This document shows positions 6,695 through 14,027 of a stretch of 21,904 nt of DNA, in pieces. Under the pieces are notes generated by a model that saw only the letters and a program-made list of their open reading frames with translations, was not told the origin of the DNA and did not search any database. Position 1 is the first letter of the stretch. Each line of letters starts with the position of its first letter. Made by a program: the position numbers and the translations under genes. The stretch is from a virus. The stretch is taken from the IMG/VR virus record IMGVR_UViG_3300005528_000222, positions 1-21,904 of that record; one strand, given 5' to 3'.

Positions 6695-7402
6695 ATGGCT
6701 TTTTTAAGACACGTAGGGAAGCACGGTGATCGCAAGGTAGCGATTGTATTCCGTGAAGTACCAGGCGAGCCACATATGTGTTTAGTAGTATATACAGAAC
6801 TACTCAACAGAAATATTCATGATCCGTTGGTAAAGTGCATTGAAAGTGACATTGGTCAGAACAGTAAGAACTTAGCCGACGCATTAAATCGTACACACAC
6901 CACTGATGGTAACATCATCCTTCAGAAGCTTCACGCCGAAGGCATGTTAAAGAAGGTTAATACAGAACTTATCGTAATGACCCCTGCCCCCAACACTCAG
7001 ATTAAGCTTAGTGAATTGAACACTATCCTTGACGAAATGGAAAAGGGCGAAGCAGCAGTTAAGAAGCTTGCTGAAATGGATAGTCAGCTTGGTATGCAGG
7101 ATCCAGTTCAGGTTGCTAAGCGTATGCGCGGTGACATGATCACTGAAAGTGCTACACGCAATGAAGTCCCGGCCGCTGCCCCATTGCAAGCATCAGGTGA
7201 CGCATTAGGCGATGCAGCGATTGCTAACAACATTCGTCAACAGGCAATGAGAATGGCAGCAGAAGCTAGAGGTCTTCTAGCAGAATCGGAAAGAATGCTT
7301 AAGGAAGCTGATGCCCTTGCTCCCGCAGCCCCTGCTGTTAGTGCTACTCCAGTAGCAAAGAAGACACGTGGTAGACCAAAAAAGGTAGCTATTTCTGCAT
7401 AA
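6695..7402 (+). CDS. Hypothetical protein with C-terminal AT-hook, 235 aa
   Basis: The N-terminal 130 residues look like a folded domain (MAFLRHVGKHGDRKVAIVF, then VVYTELLNRNIHDPLVKCIE) that I do not recognise as a characterised family. Residues about 105-130 and 170-207 are predicted helical or coiled coil, separated by an Ala/Pro-rich linker (NEVPAAAPLQ). The C-terminus carries TRGRPKK (224-230), a classic AT-hook core (GRP flanked by basic residues) that binds the minor groove of AT-rich DNA. AAGGAG (6682-6687) gives a strong ribosome site seven bases from the ATG. The position before nucleotide-metabolism genes is compatible with a role in DNA binding, genome organisation or transcription; only the AT-hook is firm. 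Confidence 0.8.
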   Translation: MAFLRHVGKHGDRKVAIVFREVPGEPHMCLVVYTELLNRNIHDPLVKCIESDIGQNSKNLADALNRTHTTDGNIILQKLHAEGMLKKVNTELIVMTPAPNTQIKLSELNTILDEMEKGEAAVKKLAEMDSQLGMQDPVQVAKRMRGDMITESATRNEVPAAAPLQASGDALGDAAIANNIRQQAMRMAAEARGLLAESERMLKEADALAPAAPAVSATPVAKKTRGRPKKVAISA

Positions 7403-7412
7403 GGTAAAGTAA

Positions 7413-7709
7413 ATGTCCCCTGAATTTATTGAAAAGTGGGAAAGACTACTTGAAGATGTTGACAAGCAGAAAATTCCAGTTGAGTTTATCAAAAAGATTA
7501 TATTGAAGTTACAAGGCAGAAGACAGCACACTATCAATATACAGAGACTAATGGAACAAGGACTTTACCCGGAAGAGATTGAAGATGTGATAAGCACTAA
7601 ACTTATTGATCTTGACGAACTAGTAATAGGAATTGAATTTATACTTAATGTTGAGAGCATTGCAGAAACAGTGCAGCCCGAAACAGATAGATTATTGAAT
7701 GGATTATGA
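7413..7709 (+). CDS. Conserved-looking hypothetical phage protein, 98 aa
   Basis: This is a helical, charged protein: MSPEFIEKWERLLEDV, IPVEFIKKIILKL, then GRRQHTINIQRLMEQGL and a C-terminal helix ending VQPETDRLLNGL. The sequence GRRQHTINIQ could form a basic patch before a helix-turn-helix-like segment, but the match is too weak to claim. AAGGTAAAG precedes the ATG. The last four bases overlap the DHFR start (ATGA), tying it to the nucleotide-metabolism operon. I recall no characterised function. Confidence 0.75.
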   Translation: MSPEFIEKWERLLEDVDKQKIPVEFIKKIILKLQGRRQHTINIQRLMEQGLYPEEIEDVISTKLIDLDELVIGIEFILNVESIAETVQPETDRLLNGL

Positions 7710-8176
7710 AACTAATAATAGCATGTGACCCAAATGGGGGTATAGGCTATGAAAACAGATTGCCCTGGAGTAATATCCAGGGCGATTTGCCAAGATTCAA
7801 GCGTTTAACAGAAGGACAAACTGTTATCATGGGACGCAACACTTGGGATAGCTTACCAAAGAAACCGTTACCAAAGAGGTATAACTTTGTCGTAACGAGC
7901 CAACAACTTGATATGCCAGAGCATTCAGAATGCATAACCTACGAAGAATTTACAGCCCCGTCTTGTTCTCTTAGGTTTAGTAGCACATGGTTGATAGGCG
8001 GCGCACAATTAGTCAATGCATGTTGGCCTCACATCACTGAAATACATCTAACAAACGTATACGACCATTATACTTGCGATACTCACATAGACCTGCTATA
8101 TGTAGAAGCTAACTTTACTAGGGTTTGGAGCGAAGTGTTCCCTGATCATAGATATGAAATTTGGAAAAGAAAATGA
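7706..8176 (+). CDS. Dihydrofolate reductase
   Basis: The enzyme reduces dihydrofolate to tetrahydrofolate with NADPH, regenerating the cofactor consumed by thymidylate synthase. At 156 residues it has the usual bacterial length. Family landmarks are visible: IIACDPNGGIGYENRLPW near the N-terminus, the catalytic acid D27 in GDLPRFK, GRNTWDSLP (43-51) for NADPH binding, and the glycine pair in LIGGAQL (96-102). It starts in an ATGA overlap with the preceding gene and ends in an ATGA overlap with thymidylate synthase. T4 has the same pairing (frd, td). No missing residue was noted. Confidence 0.95.
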   Translation: MKLIIACDPNGGIGYENRLPWSNIQGDLPRFKRLTEGQTVIMGRNTWDSLPKKPLPKRYNFVVTSQQLDMPEHSECITYEEFTAPSCSLRFSSTWLIGGAQLVNACWPHITEIHLTNVYDHYTCDTHIDLLYVEANFTRVWSEVFPDHRYEIWKRK

Positions 8177-9003
8177 AACAGTACCACGATTTGCTTGAAG
8201 ATATACTAAATAACGGTGAAGTCAAGGACGATAGAACTGGAGTCGGAACTATCAGCGTTTTTGGCCGTCAACTTAGATTTGATCTATCAAAAGGCTTCCC
8301 TGCTATTACTACTAAAAAATTAGCCTGGAAGTCAGTAAAAAGCGAATTACTTTGGTTTATAGAAGGGACAGGCGATGAGAGAAGACTTGCGGAAATTTTA
8401 CACGGATCCAGAGATTCTACAAATAGCACTATCTGGACAGGAAATGCTCAAGCAACTTATTGGTTGCCCAAGGCCAAATACGACGGGGATTTGGGACGAG
8501 TATATGGTGTGCAGTGGAGAGACTGGCGAGGAGTTGACCAGCTCACAAAATTGATTGAGGGTATCAAGACTGATCCTAACGGTCGTAGACATATCATTAC
8601 TGCATGGAATGTAGATGAACTTGATCAGATGGCATTGCCTCCCTGCCATGTTCTCGCACAGTTCTATGTTAGCAACGGTAAGCTAAGCTGCCATATGTAT
8701 CAGCGTAGTGTTGACGTATTCCTTGGCCTCCCCTTCAACATCGCTAGCTATGCGTTGCTTACTCATATGATTGCACAAGCATGTGACCTAAAGGTAGGTG
8801 AACTTATCATTTCAACTGGTGATACTCATATCTATAGCAATCATATTGAACAGGTTAAAGAACAGTTAAGCAGAGAAGAATACCCATTACCTGCTCTTTT
8901 CCTTAATCCCGAGATAAAAGATATTGACAAATTCGCAATGGATGATATACTGCTATTTGACTATCAGAGTCATGGAACTATTAAGGCTGATATGGCAGTA
9001 TGA
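8173..9003 (+). CDS. thyA: Thymidylate synthase (ThyA type)
   Basis: The enzyme converts dUMP to dTMP using methylene-tetrahydrofolate and supplies thymidine for phage DNA. The 276-residue protein has the classic landmarks: DRTGVGTISVFG near the N-terminus, YGVQWRDW (111-118), RRHIITAWN (138-146), the catalytic cysteine C158 in ALPPCHVLAQFYV, QRSVDVFLGLPFNIASYALL (177-196) and GDTHIYSNH (216-224). The start at 8173 forms an ATGA overlap with DHFR; an in-frame TTG at 8161 would add four residues and is less likely. No intron interrupts it, unlike T4 td. It ends in an ATGA overlap with the next small gene. Confidence 0.97.
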   Translation: MKQYHDLLEDILNNGEVKDDRTGVGTISVFGRQLRFDLSKGFPAITTKKLAWKSVKSELLWFIEGTGDERRLAEILHGSRDSTNSTIWTGNAQATYWLPKAKYDGDLGRVYGVQWRDWRGVDQLTKLIEGIKTDPNGRRHIITAWNVDELDQMALPPCHVLAQFYVSNGKLSCHMYQRSVDVFLGLPFNIASYALLTHMIAQACDLKVGELIISTGDTHIYSNHIEQVKEQLSREEYPLPALFLNPEIKDIDKFAMDDILLFDYQSHGTIKADMAV

Positions 9004-9242
9004 CAATTACCGTAACCGCACACTGGTTTACAGTCGGTGATGTGGAAGACCCTGAAATTTATGCGGCTGAGCCAATTTTTGAATGGCAGCAAACAGAAGC
9101 CGGTAAATGGGTTATGGAACATTCCAACCCAGCTCCTAGCTTTCACCAAATAGTTGATTTCACAGAATGGGGAACCAGATACTGTATTAAATGCTACCTA
9201 ACTCCTGAAAATTATACTTATTGGAAGTTGAAATACGAATGA
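9000..9242 (+). CDS. Small hypothetical phage protein, 80 aa
   Basis: This Trp-rich miniprotein begins MTITVTAHWFTVGDVEDPE and includes the segment EWQQTEAGKWVMEH. It ends YLTPENYTYWKLKYE, resembling the aromatic-L-x-W/Y tail of the miniproteins at 5864-6634, so it may be a dispersed member of the same loose family. ATGA overlaps occur at both ends (thymidylate synthase before, the 96-residue gene after). Its alternating hydrophobic pattern suggests a small beta-rich fold. Function unknown. Confidence 0.75.
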   Translation: MTITVTAHWFTVGDVEDPEIYAAEPIFEWQQTEAGKWVMEHSNPAPSFHQIVDFTEWGTRYCIKCYLTPENYTYWKLKYE

Positions 9243-9529
9243 AAACCCGTGAAGAAATCATCAATAATATGTGCATGACCTTTCGTCATGATTACGGTCT
9301 TGAAATCAGTGAAGATGATAGAATGTACACACTTATGTCAGGCATGACTAAGCAGGAACGTGAAGCATTATATCGTGATATGGAGCAGGTCTTTGATCAC
9401 TGCTTTTCTTCTATCTTTACCGAGTTTCAAGGCGTGTATAACGGTTCTCTGATTACTATGCCAAAAAACGAAGAACATGCTAAGGCCATGCTTAGAGTAG
9501 CACAGTTTTATTTGGACAACCAGGGATGA
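9239..9529 (+). CDS. Small hypothetical phage protein, 96 aa
   Basis: The protein starts MKTREEIINNMCMTFRHDYG and is predicted to be largely helical (SGMTKQEREALYRDMEQVFD, EEHAKAMLRVAQFYL). The start at 9239 makes an ATGA overlap with the upstream stop; a reading from 9221 would lengthen it into the neighbour and lacks a ribosome site. The last four bases overlap the epimerase start. I recognise no domain. It is part of the long overlap-coupled operon that runs from 7413 to 11542. Confidence 0.75.
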   Translation: MKTREEIINNMCMTFRHDYGLEISEDDRMYTLMSGMTKQEREALYRDMEQVFDHCFSSIFTEFQGVYNGSLITMPKNEEHAKAMLRVAQFYLDNQG

Positions 9530-10491
9530 GAGTTCTAGTCACAGGTGGTATGGGCTTTATTGGGCATAACGTTGTTGCTCAATTAGAAGACATGGGGTAT
9601 GACGATATCACACTTGTTGACAATTTTACTACATATGGAATCATTCCCGAAAATGAATTAACTGCGTTGATGTTAGAGCGTCAATCACGTATTTCGTCTG
9701 TCTGTTATGAATATGATATTGCAGCATCGGCAGTGGAAACTGCGTTTAAAGCAAATAAGCCCGACCTTGTAATTCATCTTGCTAGTTTCCCTAGACAGAA
9801 GGTAGTCAATAGCAATCCTACACTAGCTGCCGACACGATGATGAAGGGCTTACTCAATCTTTGTGAGTTGAGTTGCAAGTATCAGGTCAAGCGTTTTGTG
9901 TATGTCAGTAGTAGCATGGTCTATGGCGACTTCAAAGACGGCACTGATGAATATGCATTCTGCAAGCCCCAAGGACAATATGCTATCATGAAGCTTGCAG
10001 GAGAGCAGCTTGTAAGAGACTACGGGCATCGTGGATGCTTTGATTATACAATCGTTCGCCCCAGTGCTGTGTATGGTCCGTGTGACGTTGAGGATAGAGT
10101 AGTATCAAAGTTTTTTATGACTGCGATGCGTGATGGTATTCTTAAGGTCAATGGGGAACACGAGCGACTAGACTTTACGTATGTAACAGATACCGCCTCA
10201 GGCATCGTAGGAGCGTCTCTTAGTAAGGACACGGCGTTCAGAACATATAACATCACTCGGGGCGAATCTAGAACCTTACTTGAAGCAGCAACGCTTATCA
10301 CAAAGATTGTTGGAAAGGGTAAGATTGAAGTAACGCATAAAAGCGAAGACTACCCAAGTCGCGGCACATTAAGCATCAACGCAGCACGTAGAGATTTTGA
10401 ATTCAGCCCTACCATCAACATAGAAGAAGGATTTGTCAGGTACTATGAATACTTGGTTAATTCCCCATTTTGGTCTGAAAAGACAGTATAA
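9526..10491 (+). CDS. NAD-dependent sugar-nucleotide epimerase/dehydratase (extended SDR)
   Basis: This 321-residue extended short-chain dehydrogenase has the NAD-binding GGMGFIG (7-13), an acidic residue at the end of beta-2 (VDNFTTYG), the HLASFPRQ segment, the serines SSS (128-130), and the catalytic pair Y152 and K156 in QYAIMK, followed by VRPSAVYGP. These features fit enzymes that epimerise, dehydrate or reduce NDP-sugars; the exact substrate cannot be read. It overlaps the aminotransferase gene by 47 bases, so the two probably make a modified amino sugar together. In phages such genes can alter DNA, virion or host-surface glycans. The start makes an ATGA overlap. Confidence 0.88.
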   Translation: MRVLVTGGMGFIGHNVVAQLEDMGYDDITLVDNFTTYGIIPENELTALMLERQSRISSVCYEYDIAASAVETAFKANKPDLVIHLASFPRQKVVNSNPTLAADTMMKGLLNLCELSCKYQVKRFVYVSSSMVYGDFKDGTDEYAFCKPQGQYAIMKLAGEQLVRDYGHRGCFDYTIVRPSAVYGPCDVEDRVVSKFFMTAMRDGILKVNGEHERLDFTYVTDTASGIVGASLSKDTAFRTYNITRGESRTLLEAATLITKIVGKGKIEVTHKSEDYPSRGTLSINAARRDFEFSPTINIEEGFVRYYEYLVNSPFWSEKTV

Positions 10492-11542
10492 TAATCTTCA
10501 AGAGGAGTTGCTAGATGCAACTCACGAAGCCCTAAAAGAAGGGACATTAGTTAACGGACCTTTCACGGCTTCTTTTGAATCTTGGCTTAGAGATTACACT
10601 GGATGTAAGTTTGCTACTGTTACTCACAGTGGTACTCAGGCGCTAGAATTCATCGCTGGCTATCACTACGATCTAAGCTTTTTGGCAGGGTATGATGACC
10701 CTCCTAAAATACGTATTCCTAATTTAACTTATCCAGCAACACTCAACGCTTTCTATACGACTGGTTGGGAAATTGAATTAGTTGACACTGATAACAATGG
10801 ATTGATCAAGGTTGACAGTTATGAAGATAACCTGGATACTCATACTTGTTTTGTAGGACTATACGGCGCAACTGGAAATAGAGCATTCTATTCGCCTATA
10901 ATCGTAGATGGTGCCCAGCACTGGCTATCTACTACTAAGGATCAAGTGGGTGATGGTATGGCTATCAGCTTTGACCCAACTAAGAACTTGCCTAGCAGCG
11001 GCAATGGCGGCGCCGTAGTGACGAATGATGAAGCGTTGTATGATTGGGTAAACGTTATGAAGAATAACGGCAAACCAGACCATTTCTACTCTGGATCAAA
11101 CAGTAAGATGAGCGAACTAGAGTGCAGTCATTTGTTGGTAAGAGCAAAGTACATTGATGCTTGGCAATTGCGTAGATATGATATTAGAAAATACTATTTG
11201 AAGCAGTTTGATGAGTTGCCAATCAAATGCTTAAGCCGCGGATTTCATGCGGGCCGCGGATTAAACTGTCACGCTGACCAAAAGTTCGTCATTTACACTA
11301 GTGATAGAAATGATTTGTTGAACTATCTACTAGACAATGGAATTGAAGCCAAAGTGCATTACCCATACGCACTTTCTGAACTTCCTATATCAAAGGATAT
11401 CGTCAGCAAGCCCGATCTTATTAGCACTAGCGTAGCATTATCTAGAGGATTGCTAAGTCTTCCTATCTATCCTGAACTATCAGATAGTGAAATTGAAACT
11501 ATTGCAGATAAGGTAAAGGAATTTTATTCCAATCATAAATAA
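10445..11542 (+). CDS. DegT/DnrJ/EryC1/StrS-type PLP aminotransferase
   Basis: The 365-residue protein resembles sugar aminotransferases of the DegT family, which transfer an amino group from glutamate to a keto-sugar nucleotide. Visible are the N-terminal substrate-site pattern (KEGTLVNGPF), the THSGTQAL phosphate-binding turn (60-67), DGAQ (155-158) for the PLP ring, and the Schiff-base lysine K180 in SFDPTKNLPSSGNGG. The ATG at 10445 is the most sensible start because it yields the usual opening IPHFGLKRQYNNLQEEL; it lies 47 bases inside the epimerase gene. A T4-type late promoter for the spanins overlaps its stop codon. It probably acts on the epimerase product. Confidence 0.88.
   Translation: MNTWLIPHFGLKRQYNNLQEELLDATHEALKEGTLVNGPFTASFESWLRDYTGCKFATVTHSGTQALEFIAGYHYDLSFLAGYDDPPKIRIPNLTYPATLNAFYTTGWEIELVDTDNNGLIKVDSYEDNLDTHTCFVGLYGATGNRAFYSPIIVDGAQHWLSTTKDQVGDGMAISFDPTKNLPSSGNGGAVVTNDEALYDWVNVMKNNGKPDHFYSGSNSKMSELECSHLLVRAKYIDAWQLRRYDIRKYYLKQFDELPIKCLSRGFHAGRGLNCHADQKFVIYTSDRNDLLNYLLDNGIEAKVHYPYALSELPISKDIVSKPDLISTSVALSRGLLSLPIYPELSDSEIETIADKVKEFYSNHK
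11534..11541 (+). promoter_or_regulatory. T4-type late promoter (CATAAATA), spanin operon
   Basis: CATAAATA differs from the T4 late consensus TATAAATA by one base. It overlaps the aminotransferase stop codon and lies exactly 5 bases before the i-spanin ATG. T4 late transcripts start about six bases after the octamer, so the mRNA should begin at the ATG. Confidence 0.7.
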
Positions 11543-11546
11543 TAGC

Positions 11547-12008
11547 ATGAACGTTTATTGGCTAATTGCATTAATACCTACATGGGTTATCTTTACACTT
11601 CTTATTGCAGGCGCAGTAGGACTATTTGTCGCATTCTTTGTTGGTAGAATACCCTTTATCAAGCAATATAATTTTCCAATCAAGCTAGTTTCCACTATTT
11701 TGCTAATCTGCGGCGTATACTTGCAAGGTGCCGCAGCATATAAACAAAGCGTAGCTGTTGAAGTAGCAGAACTCAAGGTTAAGCTGGCAGAAGCAGAAGC
11801 TAAGGGTGCAAAAACTAACACAGAAATCGTTGAAAAGATTGTTAAAGATACCCAGGTCATTCGTGAAAAAGGTAGAACAATCACTGAATATGTTGACAGA
11901 GAAGTTATCAAGTATAACAACAGATGTGAGCTTCCGGCAGAAGTAATCAATGCACACAATGCAGCAGCTACATTAGATCCTAGCAAGCTTGAGGGAGAAA
12001 AGAAGTGA
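11547..12008 (+). CDS. i-spanin (Rz-like inner-membrane lysis protein)
   Basis: This 153-residue protein has two hydrophobic segments (about 5-32 and 45-65). A long charged helical region with coiled-coil character follows (68-123: VEVAELKVKLAEAEAKG, TEIVEKIVKDTQVIREKG). It matches the layout of phage inner-membrane spanins, whose periplasmic coiled coil meets an outer-membrane lipoprotein to fuse the membranes during lysis; canonical Rz has a single N-terminal anchor, so two segments are slightly unusual. The immediately following gene encodes a lipoprotein overlapping by four bases, the expected partner. There is no Shine-Dalgarno sequence; a late promoter ends 5 bases before the ATG. Confidence 0.8.
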   Translation: MNVYWLIALIPTWVIFTLLIAGAVGLFVAFFVGRIPFIKQYNFPIKLVSTILLICGVYLQGAAAYKQSVAVEVAELKVKLAEAEAKGAKTNTEIVEKIVKDTQVIREKGRTITEYVDREVIKYNNRCELPAEVINAHNAAATLDPSKLEGEKK

Positions 12009-12274
12009 AGAAATTAGTGATTCTTCCACTTTTCCTATTAGCAGGATGTGCAGTACATGTAGAGCCTGTAAATCCTAAGTTTCCAGAAGCACCCGCAACC
12101 CTACAAGAAAAATGCGCTCAACTCAAAGAAGCAACTGAGGGAATGTCTCTCACTGAGTTTACTAAAGTTGTAATTGAAAACTATGTTTTGTACCACGAAT
12201 GCAGCCGAAAAGTTGACGGTTGGCAAGAGTGGTATGCTAAACAAAAAGCGATATTTGAAAACGCTACCAAATAA
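12005..12274 (+). CDS. o-spanin (Rz1-like outer-membrane lipoprotein)
   Basis: This is an 89-residue lipoprotein. MKKLVILPLFLLAGC is a signal peptide with lipobox LAGC, lipidated at C15, followed by AVHVEPVNPKFPEAP, a Pro-rich stretch typical of Rz1-type proteins. The rest is helical with two further cysteines (EKCAQLKEA and YHECSRK). It starts at GTG in a GTGA overlap with the i-spanin gene, so translation is coupled. The two products would form the complex that fuses inner and outer membranes at the end of lysis. The presence of an o-spanin implies a Gram-negative host. Confidence 0.82.
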   Translation: MKKLVILPLFLLAGCAVHVEPVNPKFPEAPATLQEKCAQLKEATEGMSLTEFTKVVIENYVLYHECSRKVDGWQEWYAKQKAIFENATK

Positions 12275-12289
12275 CAAAGTGGCATCCAT

Positions 12290-12313
12290 CGTGATAAATA
12301 CTCTATAATCACG
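12290..12313 (+). promoter_or_regulatory. Late promoter inside a small hairpin before the structural gene
   Basis: The late octamer GATAAATA (12293-12300) overlaps the left arm of a 6-bp hairpin: CGTGAT (12290-12295) pairs with ATCACG (12308-12313), next to the Shine-Dalgarno GGAAGG (12313-12318). Transcripts started at about 12306 lack the left arm, so they leave the ribosome site free. Confidence 0.6.
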
Positions 12314-12323
12314 GAAGGTTACT

Positions 12324-12863
12324 ATGGCTACACAACAAATCATCAATATCGGTACATTACCTAATGATGGCGAAGGCGATCCGTTACGTGTAGCATTTAG
12401 CAAGATCAACAATAACTTCTCAAATCTATTTTCTACATTTGTTAATACTAGCTTGTCATACAGTAGTGGCAATGTTGCTGGTCAAGTGATATTTGAAACT
12501 CCTGCCAACACATTCACTATGGGGGAAATGTTCGTTTATACCGCAGATTCTAGCACCAATGAGTCACAGACTATTCAATTGTTTGCACAACTCAATCAAT
12601 CAGCAGATGACGTAAAGTTTACTGGCTATGGTAGTACATTTTTCGGAAATGCATTATCTAGTTATGATATGGAAGTGTCAGATGGAAATGTAAAAATATT
12701 AGCTAATCCATTAACTGGCAACCTCTTATTTCACTTTATTGGCTCACAAAACATGTGGGTCGGACCAAACGTTCCAGGTATCCCGTTACAATTGGATGGA
12801 TATATTGCTAATTCAATCATGTCAACTGAGGAAGACCAAGGCGTTACAACAGAGCAACTATAA
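12324..12863 (+). CDS. Virion structural protein, fibre- or neck-like, 179 aa
   Basis: The opening QQIINIGTLPNDGEGDPLRV AFSKINNNF (3-31) resembles a module seen at the start of several T4-like phage fibre and virion proteins (pattern INIG-x-x-PNDG-x-GDPLR-x-AF-x-K-x-NxNF). The remainder is rich in Ser, Thr, Asn and Gly with alternating hydrophobics, as in beta-structured adhesins. It is read from a late promoter at 12293 with a leader of about 18 bases carrying GGAAGG. Its stop overlaps the next start by one base (TAATG). The exact virion location is unknown. Confidence 0.7.
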   Translation: MATQQIINIGTLPNDGEGDPLRVAFSKINNNFSNLFSTFVNTSLSYSSGNVAGQVIFETPANTFTMGEMFVYTADSSTNESQTIQLFAQLNQSADDVKFTGYGSTFFGNALSSYDMEVSDGNVKILANPLTGNLLFHFIGSQNMWVGPNVPGIPLQLDGYIANSIMSTEEDQGVTTEQL

Positions 12864-13252
12864 TGAGGGCACACGAATTCATCACCGAATCAGTTACAGA
12901 TGGGTTAAACATGGTGGCCCATACTCTTCCTAGCACCTACATTATGCCTGACCTTAAGAATAATGACTTCTATGAATTATATCGCTTTGGTTTAGCTATT
13001 GCAGATGTTCGTGGAAGTAGCGGCAATGATGATGTTCAGAACGGATTCAAGCATGAGTTTGAAGCCGAAAGTATGTGGGGAGAGCATCAAGTAGTTGTTT
13101 CTTGGGACCCAAACATTGATCAAGTTCTTGACCAAGCGTTAAGTAAAGTTCACAAAAAAGGTAAAAAGTTAGTCAGTACTAAAACTAGTGACGAGATTCC
13201 TAGCACTAGTACTGGATCACCTTTGAAGCCTTTTAAAGGATATAAGCGATGA
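12863..13252 (+). CDS. Putative capsid-targeted internal protein 1, 129 aa
   Basis: The N-terminus MRAHEFITES resembles the capsid-targeting peptide of T4 internal proteins (MKTYQEFIAEA), which prohead protease gp21 removes after the glutamate; here I-T-E|S would be cut after E9. The core has the pattern FYELYRFGLAIADVRG, related to that of the two downstream paralogues, and the C-terminus ends GSPLKPFKGYKR, nearly identical to the next gene's ending. It is cotranslated with the structural gene (TAATG) and overlaps the next gene as ATGA. I infer packaging inside the head and possibly injection. No enzymatic motif is seen. Confidence 0.7.
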   Translation: MRAHEFITESVTDGLNMVAHTLPSTYIMPDLKNNDFYELYRFGLAIADVRGSSGNDDVQNGFKHEFEAESMWGEHQVVVSWDPNIDQVLDQALSKVHKKGKKLVSTKTSDEIPSTSTGSPLKPFKGYKR

Positions 13253-13623
13253 GAGCTTGGGAATTTATCACTGAAGGGAAGAAAGTTCCCGATTCCCCTG
13301 AACATCACGACGGTCCTATGACCGGGCTTCATAGATTTGCTGACAGCACCTACGACCGTTTTTATCTGTTAAATCGTGTAATGATGGCTGCTGCAAGCAC
13401 AGACGGAAAAACGATCCCTGATATAGACAGCGATAGTTGGGCTTCTCGTTTTAACATAGCACATCCCTACACAAAAGAAGAAGCGGATAAGTTAAAAATA
13501 GCATATAAAGCAGCAGGTGTCAGAAAGTTTGATGACATAACAAACGGAGATTTGTCCAGTACTGAACCAAAAGGCACTAATGATGCTAGCCCAATCAAGC
13601 CATTCAAAGGATATAAAAAGTGA
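13249..13623 (+). CDS. Putative capsid-targeted internal protein 2, 124 aa
   Basis: The N-terminus MRAWEFITEG again fits the EFI-x-E targeting and cleavage pattern (cut predicted after E9). The core, including RFADSTYDRFYLLNRVMMAA, STDGKTIPDID and IAHPYTKEEADKL, aligns clearly with the third paralogue. The C-terminus ASPIKPFKGYKK matches the first. The protein is basic at its end and lacks catalytic motifs. Both flanks overlap neighbours (ATGA, GTGA). The tandem arrangement with shared ends and diverging middles resembles the internal protein genes of T4, but homology to those proteins is not claimed beyond the N-terminal peptide. Confidence 0.7.
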   Translation: MRAWEFITEGKKVPDSPEHHDGPMTGLHRFADSTYDRFYLLNRVMMAAASTDGKTIPDIDSDSWASRFNIAHPYTKEEADKLKIAYKAAGVRKFDDITNGDLSSTEPKGTNDASPIKPFKGYKK

Positions 13624-13997
13624 GAGCTAGTGAATTCATCCATGAAAGCAAGGGTAAGGTGCCTAAAAGACACAATAATGCCCAGCCCGGTGCCTATAAG
13701 TTTATGGACAATGGCACGGATAGAACTTACCACTTGAATCAGATTATGAAAGCAGTAGCAATGGCGGATGGATCATCTACTAAGGCTCTTAAAATGGATG
13801 ATGAAAGCTTTGTCGGTAAAAATAATCTTGCATACCCATATAGTGATTTAGAACATAACATGATGCACCAAGCATTTAATACGGTATCTCCTACCCAAGC
13901 AAAAGCAATGATCAAGGGACGAGATAGCAGCGAGTTGGATTCTGTAAATAAGGTTAGCCCTGTTGCAAAAAGACCAAAAGATCACAGAAAAAAATAA
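13620..13997 (+). CDS. Putative capsid-targeted internal protein 3, 125 aa
   Basis: This gene starts at GTG (13620) in a GTGA overlap. MRASEFIHES carries the same EFI-x-E pattern (cut predicted after E9). The core (KFMDNGTDRTYHLNQIMKAV, MADGSSTK, LAYPYSDLEHNMM) aligns with protein 2: G-x-x-x-F-x-D, DR-x-Y-x-LN, M-x-A, ADG, PY. The C-terminal VSPVAKRPKDHRKK is a diverged, more basic version of the shared ending. Its GTG start rather than ATG may lower its yield. The run ends here, followed by a late promoter for the methyltransferase. Confidence 0.7.
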   Translation: MRASEFIHESKGKVPKRHNNAQPGAYKFMDNGTDRTYHLNQIMKAVAMADGSSTKALKMDDESFVGKNNLAYPYSDLEHNMMHQAFNTVSPTQAKAMIKGRDSSELDSVNKVSPVAKRPKDHRKK

Positions 13998-14014
13998 TTA
14001 CACCACCTTCACTA

Positions 14015-14022
14015 GATAAGTA
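14015..14022 (+). promoter_or_regulatory. T4-type late promoter (GATAAGTA), methyltransferase gene
   Basis: GATAAGTA is a two-base variant of TATAAATA, located exactly 5 bases before the methyltransferase ATG. No Shine-Dalgarno sequence is present. It is the weakest octamer of the set, but its spacing is identical. Confidence 0.5.
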
Positions 14023-14027
14023 ATGCT

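Noticed and set aside
11529-11560. CCAAT/ATTGG hairpin around the i-spanin start
   Set aside because: The stem is only 5 bp with a long loop; likely chance. A late transcript starting at the ATG would lack the left arm anyway.
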